From assembly GCA_035295665.1 (NCBI GenBank), contig DATGIQ010000275.1:1-59316 (forward strand): a stretch of DNA of 59,316 nucleotides. The letters are read 5' to 3'. The position numbers were made by a program, and so were the translations under genes. The DNA comes from DATGIQ01 sp035295665. GTDB taxonomy: Bacteria; Planctomycetota; Planctomycetia; Gemmatales; Gemmataceae. The notes beneath the pieces are model-generated. The model was not told the DNA's origin, made no database searches, and saw only the letters and a list, made by a program, of their open reading frames with translations. Below, one piece after another: positions 26,170 through 34,870 of this stretch; position 1 is the stretch's first letter; each line of letters begins with the position of its first letter.

Positions 26170-28464
26170 TTAGCGGGTTCCCGGCTCCGGCGCCGCCGCA
26201 ACTGGCTCCCCGCCGAACACCACGCGGTAGTCCCCCAGAAGCCAGCGGATGATTAGCTCGCGGTCGATGTCGCTGAGATGGATCAGCTTGGTCGCCCCGT
26301 CGATTTCCTTCTTCAGTTCCTCTGCCTGAGCATCGTCCTCCTTCAAGTTCCGGGCAAGGAGCTGATCCTTGAGGAGATAGTCCCGGGCTTGCTCAATTTC
26401 TTGGCGGGAGACCGCGGCCGTCGGACCCTCTAAATCTCGAAATGCCGGCATTTTGTTCCGGCTACCGTACCGAAGGCCATGATACGGGGTCATGATCATC
26501 AACCGGAGCCAATCGGCATCGCCGTACCCCGTAAAGTCGGGTCCTTTGGCATCGCCACCGCCGGTTTGCTTGTAGGTGTGGCACTGCGTACACCGGTCCG
26601 CGAAGGCTCGATACCCCAGGGCAAACGGGCTTTGATCTTGCTCAGCCGGCGGATCCTTGCGGGGATGGCTTCCGAGCCAGCCGGCGATACGGGCGAATTC
26701 GGCCTCCAGCTTGGACTCGTCCCCCTCCTTCTTGGCCCGCGCCCGGGACTTCCTTACCCAGCTACTCATCGTTCGCAGCGGAGTGCTGCCAAAATAGTGT
26801 GAGCTGTCGGGCTCGCGCAGAAGCCCAACAATCCACCGCTCGCTGCCAAAACCTGCCAGGTCCGAAGCGGTAGGCTTGGCGTTCTCGAAATCGGAACCGT
26901 GGCTGTGGCAAACACCGCAATGTTGGCCGAATAGCTCCTTTCCTTGTATCAACGGATCTCGCCGCAAGAGCAAATGGGCTCCCTCCGCCGGAACTCCGGC
27001 ACTCGCCAGCTGCACCGCCCGTTCGGCCAGGCGGTCGGCTTGCTCAAGCTCCTCGTGAAACTTTTCCGCACTCTGGCTCGGAGCTTTTTGCTCTGGCCCT
27101 AACCGCTGTTCGACCCATTGCGCAATCGACGAAGGGACCTCGCTCTTCGTGGCCGTATACGCCAAGCCGGAGCTGCCCAGCGCCAGGCCGACCAGAAGCA
27201 CCAGGCCAATTACGCCCACGATGCGGCGCAGTCGAGTGGGCGGCAGGACCGCCAGCAGGACAAGGTGCAAAAGAAACAGGGCCGCAATCAGCGGAATGGC
27301 GCGAGTGGCAATGTCCGAGAGCACCATCCGACTCACGGGGTTGACGGTGTCATCGGCGAGGGCCAAGCAGGTGAGAGCCATCACGCCTGCGAGCAACCCG
27401 ACCAGGACCAGCACGCCCACGATCCGGCCCACGATGCGCATGCGGCCATAGCCCAAGAGCGGCAGAACGGCTAACAACAGGGCGGCGGCCGTGGGGATTA
27501 CCACCGTGCCGATGATCTCTTGCTTGCCCTCGAAGTATTTCAGGAGCTGGAACAGGAACAGGAAGTACCACTCCGGCCGCGCCGGATAGGGCCGAGCAGG
27601 ATCCGCCGGCGCATCGAGGTTAGCTCCCCACCCGTCCCGGCCTCCATGCGCGATCCGGGCATACAGACTTGGCGAGTCGGCGGAGGCATCGGTCGGTGCG
27701 ATGGCATGGCCGTGGCCCCACAGGACCAGGACGAGCAGCACTCCAAAGAGGAGGATGCTCACCAGGAGATCGCGGAATGCCTGATCCGGCCAAAACCAAC
27801 CCTCGCCGACGGCCGGCACCGGCGCCGTGACCCCGTGGCGGCGAAAGACGGTGAGATGGGCGATCGTCAGAAGGATCACGAGCGGCGGCAAGACCGCCAC
27901 GTGGAGCGTGAAGAAGCGAGTCAGAGTATGATGGCCGTAGACTGGTCCGCCTACGATGATCTTCTGTTGCCAAGGTCCGAGCACCGGAAGATTGCCGGCG
28001 ATGTTCGTAGCCACCTGCGTTGCCCAGTAGCCTTTTTGGTCCCAGGGGAGCAGGTAGCCGGTCAAACTCAGCCCGAGCACGCAGCCCAGTAGCGCTAGTC
28101 CCAGCCACCAGTTCACTTCGCGCGGCGGCAGGTGAGCCCCGGCAATGACGACTTGCAGCATGTGGATACCGAGGAGCACCACCATGGCCTGGGAGCCAAA
28201 ATGGTGCAGTCCGCGGATCAGCCAGCCAAAATCCATCTCATATTGGATGAAGTAAACGCTGGACCAGGCCGTGCTGGCGCTCGGGCTGTACGCCGTCATC
28301 AGCAACACGCCGGTCACGAGCTGCACGCTAAACACAAAGGCCAGGCAGCTTCCCCAGACATAACGCCAGCGGGCCCCGCCGGGGATATGTTCGATTAGCA
28401 GCGCTTTGACGAGGCCATGATACCCCGTGCGATGATCGAGCCAAATGTTCAGTCTGGCGAACAC
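26170..28464 (-). CDS. Cytochrome b (b6 plus subunit IV) fused to a di-haem cytochrome c domain
   Basis: Membrane quinol-oxidising subunit of a bc-type complex. 764 residues, GTG start 28464 with AGAAAGG upstream. Residues about 1-205 are cytochrome b6-like with four helices and the paired haem b histidines (for example HHFGSQAMVVLLGIHML and YGHHTLTRFFTLHV). Residues about 225-430 are subunit IV-like and include the Qo-site PEWY box (ARPEWYFLFLFQLL). After a last helix and a charged linker come two haem c motifs, CGVCH (516-520) and CTQCH (625-629), with Met ligands likely in the following segments. So haem b and haem c domains are one chain. No Rieske gene is in the window. Confidence 0.9.
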   Translation of the reverse strand: MFARLNIWLDHRTGYHGLVKALLIEHIPGGARWRYVWGSCLAFVFSVQLVTGVLLMTAYSPSASTAWSSVYFIQYEMDFGWLIRGLHHFGSQAMVVLLGIHMLQVVIAGAHLPPREVNWWLGLALLGCVLGLSLTGYLLPWDQKGYWATQVATNIAGNLPVLGPWQQKIIVGGPVYGHHTLTRFFTLHVAVLPPLVILLTIAHLTVFRRHGVTAPVPAVGEGWFWPDQAFRDLLVSILLFGVLLVLVLWGHGHAIAPTDASADSPSLYARIAHGGRDGWGANLDAPADPARPYPARPEWYFLFLFQLLKYFEGKQEIIGTVVIPTAAALLLAVLPLLGYGRMRIVGRIVGVLVLVGLLAGVMALTCLALADDTVNPVSRMVLSDIATRAIPLIAALFLLHLVLLAVLPPTRLRRIVGVIGLVLLVGLALGSSGLAYTATKSEVPSSIAQWVEQRLGPEQKAPSQSAEKFHEELEQADRLAERAVQLASAGVPAEGAHLLLRRDPLIQGKELFGQHCGVCHSHGSDFENAKPTASDLAGFGSERWIVGLLREPDSSHYFGSTPLRTMSSWVRKSRARAKKEGDESKLEAEFARIAGWLGSHPRKDPPAEQDQSPFALGYRAFADRCTQCHTYKQTGGGDAKGPDFTGYGDADWLRLMIMTPYHGLRYGSRNKMPAFRDLEGPTAAVSRQEIEQARDYLLKDQLLARNLKEDDAQAEELKKEIDGATKLIHLSDIDRELIIRWLLGDYRVVFGGEPVAAAPEPGTR

Positions 28465-28516
28465 GCGAAAAGCCTTTCTGGGGAGATCTCAGTCCATCCT
28501 CCGTCGTCCGTAACCG

Positions 28517-29581
28517 TCAGCAACCGACGACGAACTCCCTCGGTTGGATCGTCCGTCCGGTTTGCGCAGAGCGATAGATGGCCTGGATGATTTCGACCGC
28601 CTTGCGGCCTTCCCGGCCATCCACCGCCGGCGCCGTGTCCGTTTCGATGGCACGGACGAAATCGGTCAGTTGCCGGGCGTGGCCAACGTGGGAAATCGCC
28701 GCGGGGTTACTCGAGCCGCCCGAGGCCCCGCTTTTTTGTGCAAACCGCTCTTTTACGACGCGGTCTTCCGGCGTTTCGGGAGTCAAATCCCAACGGAGCA
28801 CGTCGTCTTGTTCAATCACCACCGTGCCCCGATCGCCGTGAACCGCGATCGTTTTTGGCAAGCCCGGGTGAACGCTCGTGGTGGCCTCGATGATGCCGAG
28901 GGCACCGTTGGCGAAGCGAAGACAAGCCACGGCTGTGTCTTCCACTTCAATGCGTTCATGGGCAAGTGTCGCGGTGAAGCCACTGATGTGCGTCACCGGC
29001 CCCATCAACCAGGATAACAGATCCACATTGTGGATCGCCTGGTTCATGAGCGCCCCGCCGCCATCGAGGGCCTGCGTCCCCTTCCAGCCGCCTTCGTCAT
29101 AGTACGATTGTGGCCGCCACCATTTGCATGTCGTCTCGGCCAGCGTGAGCCGGCCGAACCGACCGGCGACGACGGCCGCCTTGAGGGCTTGGTTCGCGTC
29201 ACCAAAGCGCGACGGGAAAATCGTGCACAGCTTGACCCCGTGCCGATCGCAGGCGTCGATGATGCGATCGCAGCGCTCCACGGTGATTTCCAAGGGCTTT
29301 TCCACGACGACATGCTTTCCTGCCTCGGCAGCCGCGACGGCCGGCTCCAGATGGGCACCGCTGGGCGTGGTGATGATCACCACATCCACATCGCGCTGAG
29401 CCAGGGCGGGCCTCCAATCGGTGTAAGTGGGACAATCGACGCCGAGAGTTTCCGCCAGCCCCTTGGCATTTTCCTCCTTGCGGCTGACCAGAGCAACGAG
29501 TCGGGCGCTCGGCACCTCGGCCAGGGCCCGGCCGTGAAACCGGGAAATCATTCCGCAACCAATGATGGCAAAACCAAGCAT
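28517..29581 (-). CDS. Gfo/Idh/MocA-family NAD(P)-dependent oxidoreductase
   Basis: 354 residues, cytoplasmic. The N-terminal Rossmann domain begins GFAIIGCGMISRFHGRAL and is followed by VVIITTPSGAHLEPAVAA and the family EKP motif in GKHVVVEKPLEITVERCD. The catalytic domain has the expected GGALMNQAIHNVDLLSWL stretch with the active-site His and Asp. Such enzymes act on sugars or sugar derivatives (inositol, glucose, UDP-sugars); the exact substrate cannot be read here. It is preceded by a large hairpin and followed after 52 bases by the cytochrome gene on the same strand. Confidence 0.9.
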   Translation of the reverse strand: MLGFAIIGCGMISRFHGRALAEVPSARLVALVSRKEENAKGLAETLGVDCPTYTDWRPALAQRDVDVVIITTPSGAHLEPAVAAAEAGKHVVVEKPLEITVERCDRIIDACDRHGVKLCTIFPSRFGDANQALKAAVVAGRFGRLTLAETTCKWWRPQSYYDEGGWKGTQALDGGGALMNQAIHNVDLLSWLMGPVTHISGFTATLAHERIEVEDTAVACLRFANGALGIIEATTSVHPGLPKTIAVHGDRGTVVIEQDDVLRWDLTPETPEDRVVKERFAQKSGASGGSSNPAAISHVGHARQLTDFVRAIETDTAPAVDGREGRKAVEIIQAIYRSAQTGRTIQPREFVVGC

Positions 29582-29620
29582 GGTCCGTAGTCCGTAGAGT
29601 CTGTCCTACCGTGCAATTCG

Positions 29621-29682
29621 GCCTTTCCCAAGCCTGATGCGTCCGCGAAGGACCTGGCGGACGCATCAGGCTTGGGGAAGGC
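29621..29682. terminator. Long stem-loop at the pgsA end
   Basis: Arms of 26 bases (29621-29646 and 29657-29682) pair with one mismatch around a 10-base loop. The right arm contains the pgsA stop codon. The core AAGCCTGATGCGTCCGC resembles the arm of the palindrome at 31943-31984 (AGCCTGACGCGCTCGC), so both may be members of one repeat family. It would end the rimO-pgsA transcript before the oxidoreductase gene. Confidence 0.65.
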
Positions 29683-30292
29683 GCATGGCTTCGGCATCCC
29701 CCTTCAGCAACGACGCGGCACGCCAAAGGTATTGCAGCCCGCTGAGTGCCGTGGCCGCCAGCATGGCCCAGATCAGTCCATCGCGCACCGTGGCGAAGAA
29801 CCATACCGTCCCGGCCGATCGGTCCGGCGTATTCAGCCACAGAAAGACAAAAATGCTGATCAGAGCGGCACACTGGAGACCCATTTTCAGCTTGCCGAGC
29901 CAGTCAGCACCAAACACGGCCCCGCGATTCTCCATGAAGCTACGCAGACTGGTGATCACGAGCTCTCGGGCCACGATCACGGTCACCATCCACGGGAGCA
30001 ACCAACCTTCGCCGATGCCATGCGGCAACAGGAAAATGTAGGCACCGCAAATCAGCACCTTATCCACGAGCGGATCGAGATTGCGACCCAAGGTACTGAC
30101 GAGCCCCTGCTTGCGGGCAAAATAGCCATCCAGCCAGTCCGTGATGGCCGCGGCCACGAAGACCACCAAGGACCACAGCCAGCTCTCCCATCCAATCAAC
30201 GCAAACAGAACCAAAGCGAGCACGAGCCGGCTCGTGGTCAGCTGGTTGGGCAGATTGAACACCGGAGGCCGGCTGGGCGTCAAGGTTGCCAT
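29666..30292 (-). CDS. pgsA: CDP-diacylglycerol-glycerol-3-phosphate 3-phosphatidyltransferase
   Basis: Makes phosphatidylglycerol phosphate from CDP-diacylglycerol and glycerol 3-phosphate in the cytoplasmic membrane. 208 residues with about six hydrophobic helices. The CDP-alcohol phosphatidyltransferase signature D-x2-DG-x2-AR-x8-G-x3-D-x3-D is complete in ITDWLDGYFARKQG and the following LGRNLDPLVDKVL. The family start is NLPNQLTTSRLVLALVL. The start codon lies 3 bases past the rimO stop and uses AGGAAGG inside the end of rimO, so the two are translationally linked. PgsA is the best match; other CDP-alcohol transferases are less likely given its length and this start. Confidence 0.9.
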   Translation of the reverse strand: MATLTPSRPPVFNLPNQLTTSRLVLALVLFALIGWESWLWSLVVFVAAAITDWLDGYFARKQGLVSTLGRNLDPLVDKVLICGAYIFLLPHGIGEGWLLPWMVTVIVARELVITSLRSFMENRGAVFGADWLGKLKMGLQCAALISIFVFLWLNTPDRSAGTVWFFATVRDGLIWAMLAATALSGLQYLWRAASLLKGDAEAMRLPQA

Positions 30293-30295
30293 CGA

Positions 30296-31669
30296 TTACC
30301 TTCCTGGGCCAATGACCCGGCCCACGAGATCATAACCATCCGCGGCCGTGATTTTCGTCCGCACCAGATCGCCGGGCCGCAAGCCCTTCCCCTTGACGCG
30401 GACTTGGCCATCGATTTCCGGGGCATCGGCGAAACAGCGGCCCAGCAGATGATTCGGAACTTCTGGATCCGGGCCATCGAGGAGAACGTCCATCTCCCGG
30501 CCCACTTGCTGCTGGCTCCACGCGAAGGCGATGTCCTGCTGGACCTCCATGAGGCGGTCGCGTCGCTCCAGCTTGACTTCCTCCGGCACATGCCCTTCCA
30601 GCCGTGCCGCCGGTGTGCCCGGTTCGAGGGAATAGGGAAAGATGCCGACGCGCTCAAATCGCTGCGCTGCCAAGAAGCTTTGCAATTCCGCGAACTCCGC
30701 CTCCGTTTCGCTGGGAAAACCGACGATGAACGTCGTCCGCAGGGCGAGGCTGGGGATCGCTTTCCGCAGCCGGGCGAGCAACGCTTCCGTGGCTTGCCGG
30801 TTGACGCGGCGCTGCATGCGCCGGAGGATCCGGTCATTGATATGCTGCAGCGGCAAATCGAGATACGGAAGGATCTTGGTTGCGCTGGCCAGGGTTTCGA
30901 TCAATTCATCCGTGAAATGGATTGGGTAAGCGTAGAGGATGCGAATCCATTCCAGGCCATCGAGTTGGTCCAGTTCCCGAAGCAACTCGGCCAACCGGAC
31001 GCGGCCATAGAGATCGGTGCCGTAGTAGGTCGTGTCCTGAGCGACGAGGATCAGCTCCCGAACACCGTCGGCGATGAGCTCCTGCGCCTCGCGGAGCACC
31101 TCCTCCATCGGCTTGGTGACGTGCTTGCCACGCATGCCGGGGATCGCGCAAAAGGTGCACAACCGATCGCAGCCTTCCGAGATTTTCAGGTACGCATAGT
31201 GCCGCGGCGTGATCCGCAGCCGGGCCGTATCTTCTTGGGACCGCACCGGAGCCGGGCGAAACAGACTCCGCTGCTCGAGCCGTTGGGCCAGGGTGCGATC
31301 GACAACCTGGGTAATCTCTTCCCGGCCGAAGACGCCGACAATGTGATCCACCTCCGGCACTTCGCGGAGCAAATCGCCCTTTTTTCGCTCGGCCAGGCAG
31401 CCGGCCACGACGACCGCCCCGACTCGGCCTTCCTTCTTGAGGGCAAGCATTTCGCGGATGACACCGAGCGATTCTTGCCGGGCCGGCTCGATAAACCCAC
31501 AGGTATTCACGACAACCACGTCGGCGCCGTCCGCCTCGGGGACCAGAGCATAGCCATCCTGGGACAGCCGGCCGAGCATCCGTTCGGAATCGACGAGATT
31601 CTTGGGACAGCCCAGGCTGACAAAGGCGAAAGTGGGTTGGTTGTTGTTTCCCTTTGCTGCTTCAAGCAA
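30296..31669 (-). CDS. rimO: Ribosomal protein S12 methylthiotransferase (radical SAM)
   Basis: Adds a methylthio group to an Asp of ribosomal protein S12. 457 residues from the start chosen here. The N-terminal MTTase domain starts FAFVSLGCPKNLVDSE, with further cluster cysteines in VVVNTCGFIEPA and VVAGCLAERK. The radical SAM cluster is CDRLCTFCAIP. A TRAM-like domain ends the protein (GDLVRTKITAADGYDLVGRV). The SLGCPKNLVDSE start separates RimO from MiaB. No ATG is available: TTG 31669 has GGAG 7 bases upstream and overlaps the preceding gene as TTGCTTGA, so it is preferred over TTG 31699. It is followed by pgsA. Confidence 0.92.
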   Translation of the reverse strand: MLEAAKGNNNQPTFAFVSLGCPKNLVDSERMLGRLSQDGYALVPEADGADVVVVNTCGFIEPARQESLGVIREMLALKKEGRVGAVVVAGCLAERKKGDLLREVPEVDHIVGVFGREEITQVVDRTLAQRLEQRSLFRPAPVRSQEDTARLRITPRHYAYLKISEGCDRLCTFCAIPGMRGKHVTKPMEEVLREAQELIADGVRELILVAQDTTYYGTDLYGRVRLAELLRELDQLDGLEWIRILYAYPIHFTDELIETLASATKILPYLDLPLQHINDRILRRMQRRVNRQATEALLARLRKAIPSLALRTTFIVGFPSETEAEFAELQSFLAAQRFERVGIFPYSLEPGTPAARLEGHVPEEVKLERRDRLMEVQQDIAFAWSQQQVGREMDVLLDGPDPEVPNHLLGRCFADAPEIDGQVRVKGKGLRPGDLVRTKITAADGYDLVGRVIGPGR

Positions 31670-31898
31670 CGGAGGTCTCCAAAAGTGCCAACGATTCAAT
31701 CCGCAACAATGACACGTTCTTCCAGTGAGCGTAGAGCTTTGGCGAATCGCTTACAAACGTGAAGATCAGCAAATCCCGTCTTCCGATGCGACCCCTCTCG
31801 GGATCGCGGATTTCGAAGGTTCGGCCACGGTTCATGCGGATGCAGAACGGCCGGAAAGGCAGGGCTTGCACGCAGCTTAACACGTCTTGGGGTGACAT
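31662..31898 (-). CDS. Small planctomycete protein with PFRPF motif
   Basis: 78 residues from ATG 31898, MSPQDVLSCVQALPFRPFCI. The pattern PFRPFxIxMxxGRxFxIRxPE, followed by a short loop and a strand region (DLLIFTFVSD), matches a very common small planctomycete family of unknown function. In other genomes these often sit next to unrelated genes. Here its last codons overlap the rimO start by 8 bases, so it may drive translational coupling of rimO. Upstream is a perfect palindrome. No membrane segment or signal is visible. Confidence 0.65.
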   Translation of the reverse strand: MSPQDVLSCVQALPFRPFCIRMNRGRTFEIRDPERGRIGRRDLLIFTFVSDSPKLYAHWKNVSLLRIESLALLETSVA

Positions 31899-31942
31899 TG
31901 CGTTCTCTCGCTCAATCGCCCTGCAGGATAGTGCAGCATGGA

Positions 31943-31984
31943 AGCCTGACGCGCTCGCGAAGGCCTTCGCGAGCGCGTCAGGCT
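31943..31984. repeat. 42-bp perfect palindrome (21-bp arms, no loop)
   Basis: 31943-31963 is the exact reverse complement of 31964-31984 (arm AGCCTGACGCGCTCGCGAAGG). It lies 45 bases upstream of the small PFRPF gene on the minus strand, so it is not at a gene end like the others. It is related in sequence to the stem at 29621-29682. Confidence 0.8.
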
Positions 31985-32320
31985 CGTGCAACTAAATTAC
32001 CGACGATGATTTAGTTTACCGAGCCGGGCAAGACGCGGGAAGGCAGGGAGGAATCGACCATCGGGAGCAAAAAAGTCGGACCGGCCGACCTCGAGGACGC
32101 TGCCAACCTCGCGGTCTTAGCCGGTCCTGACAGCACCCTGGCCACGAGGACCAAAGGCACTAGCACATGAAAAATGGCTACGTTTCGGTTGAGGGGCAGG
32201 GGAAAGACTCCACGCCTTCTCCCAGCCGAAATCGAATCTCCGGGGATACCTAGGGCTCGTGATACTGGTACGATGCGCCCCGGCAAGGGATTATTGTGAG
32301 AATTTTTTAATTTTTCGGCC

Positions 32321-32392
32321 GGGGGCCCGATTTGGCTGATTTCCTCGGCACCGCAAATTTACACTCCCCCGTTGCGGCTGGGGGGCCCGATT
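32321..32392 (+). promoter_or_regulatory. Two copies of GGGGGCCCGATT spaced 60 bases apart
   Basis: The exact 12-mer occurs at 32321-32332 and 32381-32392. The GGGCCC core is itself palindromic. The second copy lies between the -35 and -10 candidates of the fumC promoter. A paired site 60 bases apart could be an operator for a regulator, but no protein is known to bind it. Confidence 0.35.
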
Positions 32393-32400
32393 GCTATCAT
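32372..32400 (+). promoter_or_regulatory. Candidate fumC promoter
   Basis: TTGCGG (32372-32377), 17-base spacer, TATCAT (32395-32400), 33 bases before the fumC ATG. Sigma-70-like by eye only. Confidence 0.35.
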
Positions 32401-32433
32401 TGCTAACTCCCGACCGCTCCACGAGGATCTTCC

Positions 32434-33873
32434 ATGAGCGAATTCCGTATCGAAAAGGATTCCATGGGCGAGGTGCGAGTGCCCGCCCAGGCTTATTACA
32501 GTGCTCAAACCCAACGGGCCGTCGAGAATTTCCCGATTTCAGGCCAGCCGTTGCCCGTACGGTTGATCCGCGCCCTCGGACTCGTCAAGCTGGCGGCTGC
32601 CATCGCCAACCGGGATCTGGGTAAGCTCAAGCCCGAGATCGCCGAGCCGATTCTTCAGGCGGCCCGCGAGGTCGCCGCCGGGAAACTCGATAACCAGTTC
32701 CCTGTTGATGTGTATCAGACTGGTTCCGGCACCTCGTCCAATATGAACGCCAACGAGGTCATCAGCAACCGGGCCATCGAGCTGACGGGCGGGAACCGCT
32801 TCGAGAAGAAGAAGCCCATTCATCCCAATGACCACGTCAACATGGGGCAGTCGACCAACGATATGTTCCCCACCGCGATCCACGTGGCCGTTGCCCAGGC
32901 GATTCAAAAAGAGCTGCTCCCCTCCTTGGACCGCTTCCAAAAGGTATTGGCGGAGCAGGCCAAGAAATGGGACGATATTATCAAGATTGGCCGCACTCAC
33001 CTGGCCGACGCAACACCGATCCGGCTGGGGCAGGAGTTCAGCGGCTACGCCCGGCAAGTGGAGCTGGCCATCGCTCGGGCCAAGCATGGACTGGCCGCCA
33101 TCTTGGAGCTGCCCGCCGGAGGAACTGCGGTCGGAACGGGGATCAACACGCACCCGCGGTTCGGTGCCAAGGTGGCGGAAGTGCTGGCTCGGGAGACCGC
33201 CATCCCCTTCGTCGAAGCCAGAAACCACTTTGAGGCCAACGCCAACCGCGATGGGCTGGTGGAGTGTAGCGGCCAGCTCCGGGCCGTGGCTGTCAGCCTT
33301 TTCTCCTTGGCCAACAATATCCGTTGGCTCGGCAGCGGGCCCCGGTGTGGATTCTACGAAGTCATGCTTCCCGACCGGCAGCCCGGTTCCTCGATCATGC
33401 CGGGCAAGGTCAACCCGGTCATGTGTGAGAGTATGATGCAAGTTGCTGCCCGGGTCATCGGCAATGACCAGACCGTGGCGTTTGCCGGGGCGACCGGTGG
33501 ACAATTCGAGCTGAATATCATGATGCCAGTGATGGGACTGGCGGCGCTCGAAAGCGTTCAGCTGCTGGCCGACTGCGTCAAGGCATTCGTCGATTTCTGT
33601 GCCCTCGACATGGAGGCCAATCGGCCCCAGTGCGAGAAACAGGTCGAGCAGAGCCTCGCCATGGTGACGAGCTTGAATCCACTGATCGGTTATGATGCCG
33701 CGGCCGCTCTTGCCAAGGAAGCGTTTGGAAGCGGCAAAACCGTGCGTGCCCTCTGCATGGAAAAAATCCGCGCCGGGACGCTCAAGAAAAAAGACAGCGA
33801 CCAGCTGGTGCGCGAAGCCGAGTTGAAGGCGGCCCTCGATCCCCGCAGCATGACCACGCCGGAAAGCGCCTAA
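32434..33873 (+). CDS. fumC: Fumarate hydratase class II
   Basis: Interconverts fumarate and malate in the TCA cycle. 479 residues, cytoplasmic. Start ATG 32434 has GAGGATC upstream, and the N-terminus (EKDSMGEVRVPAQAYYSAQT) is that of class II fumarases. The superfamily signature GSSIMPGKVNPV is present near residue 320, with the earlier substrate boxes TGSGTSSNMNANEVISNRA and IGRTHLADATPIRLGQEFSG. Aspartase is the nearest alternative, but the sequence around GGTAVGTGINTHPRF and the C-terminus (GYDAAAALAKEAFGSG) fit FumC. It is probably monocistronic, followed 105 bases later by thyX. Confidence 0.94.
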   Translation: MSEFRIEKDSMGEVRVPAQAYYSAQTQRAVENFPISGQPLPVRLIRALGLVKLAAAIANRDLGKLKPEIAEPILQAAREVAAGKLDNQFPVDVYQTGSGTSSNMNANEVISNRAIELTGGNRFEKKKPIHPNDHVNMGQSTNDMFPTAIHVAVAQAIQKELLPSLDRFQKVLAEQAKKWDDIIKIGRTHLADATPIRLGQEFSGYARQVELAIARAKHGLAAILELPAGGTAVGTGINTHPRFGAKVAEVLARETAIPFVEARNHFEANANRDGLVECSGQLRAVAVSLFSLANNIRWLGSGPRCGFYEVMLPDRQPGSSIMPGKVNPVMCESMMQVAARVIGNDQTVAFAGATGGQFELNIMMPVMGLAALESVQLLADCVKAFVDFCALDMEANRPQCEKQVEQSLAMVTSLNPLIGYDAAAALAKEAFGSGKTVRALCMEKIRAGTLKKKDSDQLVREAELKAALDPRSMTTPESA

Positions 33874-33978
33874 CAGGATCCTCTGGCCGAGAACGCCGCG
33901 ATATGCTAATATCCAAGAACTTCCTGCCAGGCAGATGGAGACGGCTGCACATTACCGCTCGCCTGGGAATTGAGTTGC

Positions 33979-34779
33979 ATGGCTGTGATTGATCCCGGCA
34001 AGGATATCCGCATCATCCGCGAACCGACGGTTTACCTCTTGGGCCGGCAGACGGTGGACGATGCCGAGCTCGATCGGTTCTTGGCCGACCACGGCGTTTG
34101 TTGGGAGACCGATGCGGAAGTGGCCGGGGAGGCCCTGACGGAAGTCGCCGGACGGGTCTGTTACATGAGCTTTGCCCGTCCGCGGCCGGGGGGTAACCAG
34201 GCTTACCTGAACCACATTCTGGAAGTGGGACACGGTTCGGTCCTGGAGCATGCGGTCTGGAATTTTCTCTTTGCCGGCGTGAGCCGTTCGCTGACTCACG
34301 AATTGATTCGCCACCGCGCCGGCTGGGGTTTTTCGCAGTTGAGTCAGCGGTACGTCGATGAATCCATCGCCGAATACGTGGAGCCGGACGCAATCGCTGC
34401 CGACCCGGAGCTGCATCGCATCTGGCTGGAAGGGATCGCCCAGAGCCATCAGGTGTACATGGAGTTGGTCCAACGGCTCCAGGATCGGTTCGCGTCCGAA
34501 CCGGACCGAACGCTGCGGCGCAAGCTGGCCCGGCAGGCGGCTCGGAGCATTTTGCCCAATGCAACGGAGACGAAGATATTCGTGACGGCCAACTCACGAG
34601 CGCTGCGGCACTTCATCGAGTTGCGCGCGAGTCGCCACGCTGAAGTGGAGATTCGCAAGCTCGCCGTGAACGTGCTTCAGATAATGCAACAGGAAGCGCC
34701 TCACATCTTCCACGATTACCAGCTGGTGCCCCTGCCGGATGGGACGTTCGAGGCGGTTACCGATCATCGAAAGGTTTAA
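33979..34779 (+). CDS. thyX: FAD-dependent thymidylate synthase
   Basis: Methylates dUMP to dTMP with methylene-tetrahydrofolate, FAD and NADPH. 266 residues. The ThyX signature RHR-x7-S is present in ELIRHRAGWGFSQLSQRYVD. Other family boxes are GHGSVLEHAVWNFLF and, near the C-terminus, RALRHFIELRASRHAEVEIR. ATG 33979 is used; a TTG three codons earlier is possible. There is no thyA in the window. It precedes rho by 91 bases on the same strand. Confidence 0.94.
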   Translation: MAVIDPGKDIRIIREPTVYLLGRQTVDDAELDRFLADHGVCWETDAEVAGEALTEVAGRVCYMSFARPRPGGNQAYLNHILEVGHGSVLEHAVWNFLFAGVSRSLTHELIRHRAGWGFSQLSQRYVDESIAEYVEPDAIAADPELHRIWLEGIAQSHQVYMELVQRLQDRFASEPDRTLRRKLARQAARSILPNATETKIFVTANSRALRHFIELRASRHAEVEIRKLAVNVLQIMQQEAPHIFHDYQLVPLPDGTFEAVTDHRKV

Positions 34780-34870
34780 GATCCATCCGTGTCCTGTTGG
34801 ACGGCGGATCGCGGGGGAGTGCGACCCTGCCGTCCACGGTGCCACAAACTACGAACGAATTCGAATTCTC

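Larger units (their letters stand above)
31985..32433. other. Non-coding divergent region before fumC
   Basis: About 450 bases between the palindrome and fumC with no gene I can support. A minus-strand frame at 32011-32286 has no ribosome site and no family likeness. The region holds a T-rich stretch near 32302-32316, two copies of a 12-mer (separate entry) and the likely fumC promoter. Confidence 0.5.

Noticed and set aside
29672..31762. 696-codon plus-strand frame
   Set aside because: Antisense to pgsA and rimO, both with full family signatures.
32011..32286. 91-codon minus-strand frame before fumC
   Set aside because: No ribosome site, no family likeness, and the region holds promoter-like features.
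34739..34870. N-terminal extension of rho
   Set aside because: It overlaps the end of thyX and encodes nothing like Rho; ATG 34871 begins the RNA-binding domain.
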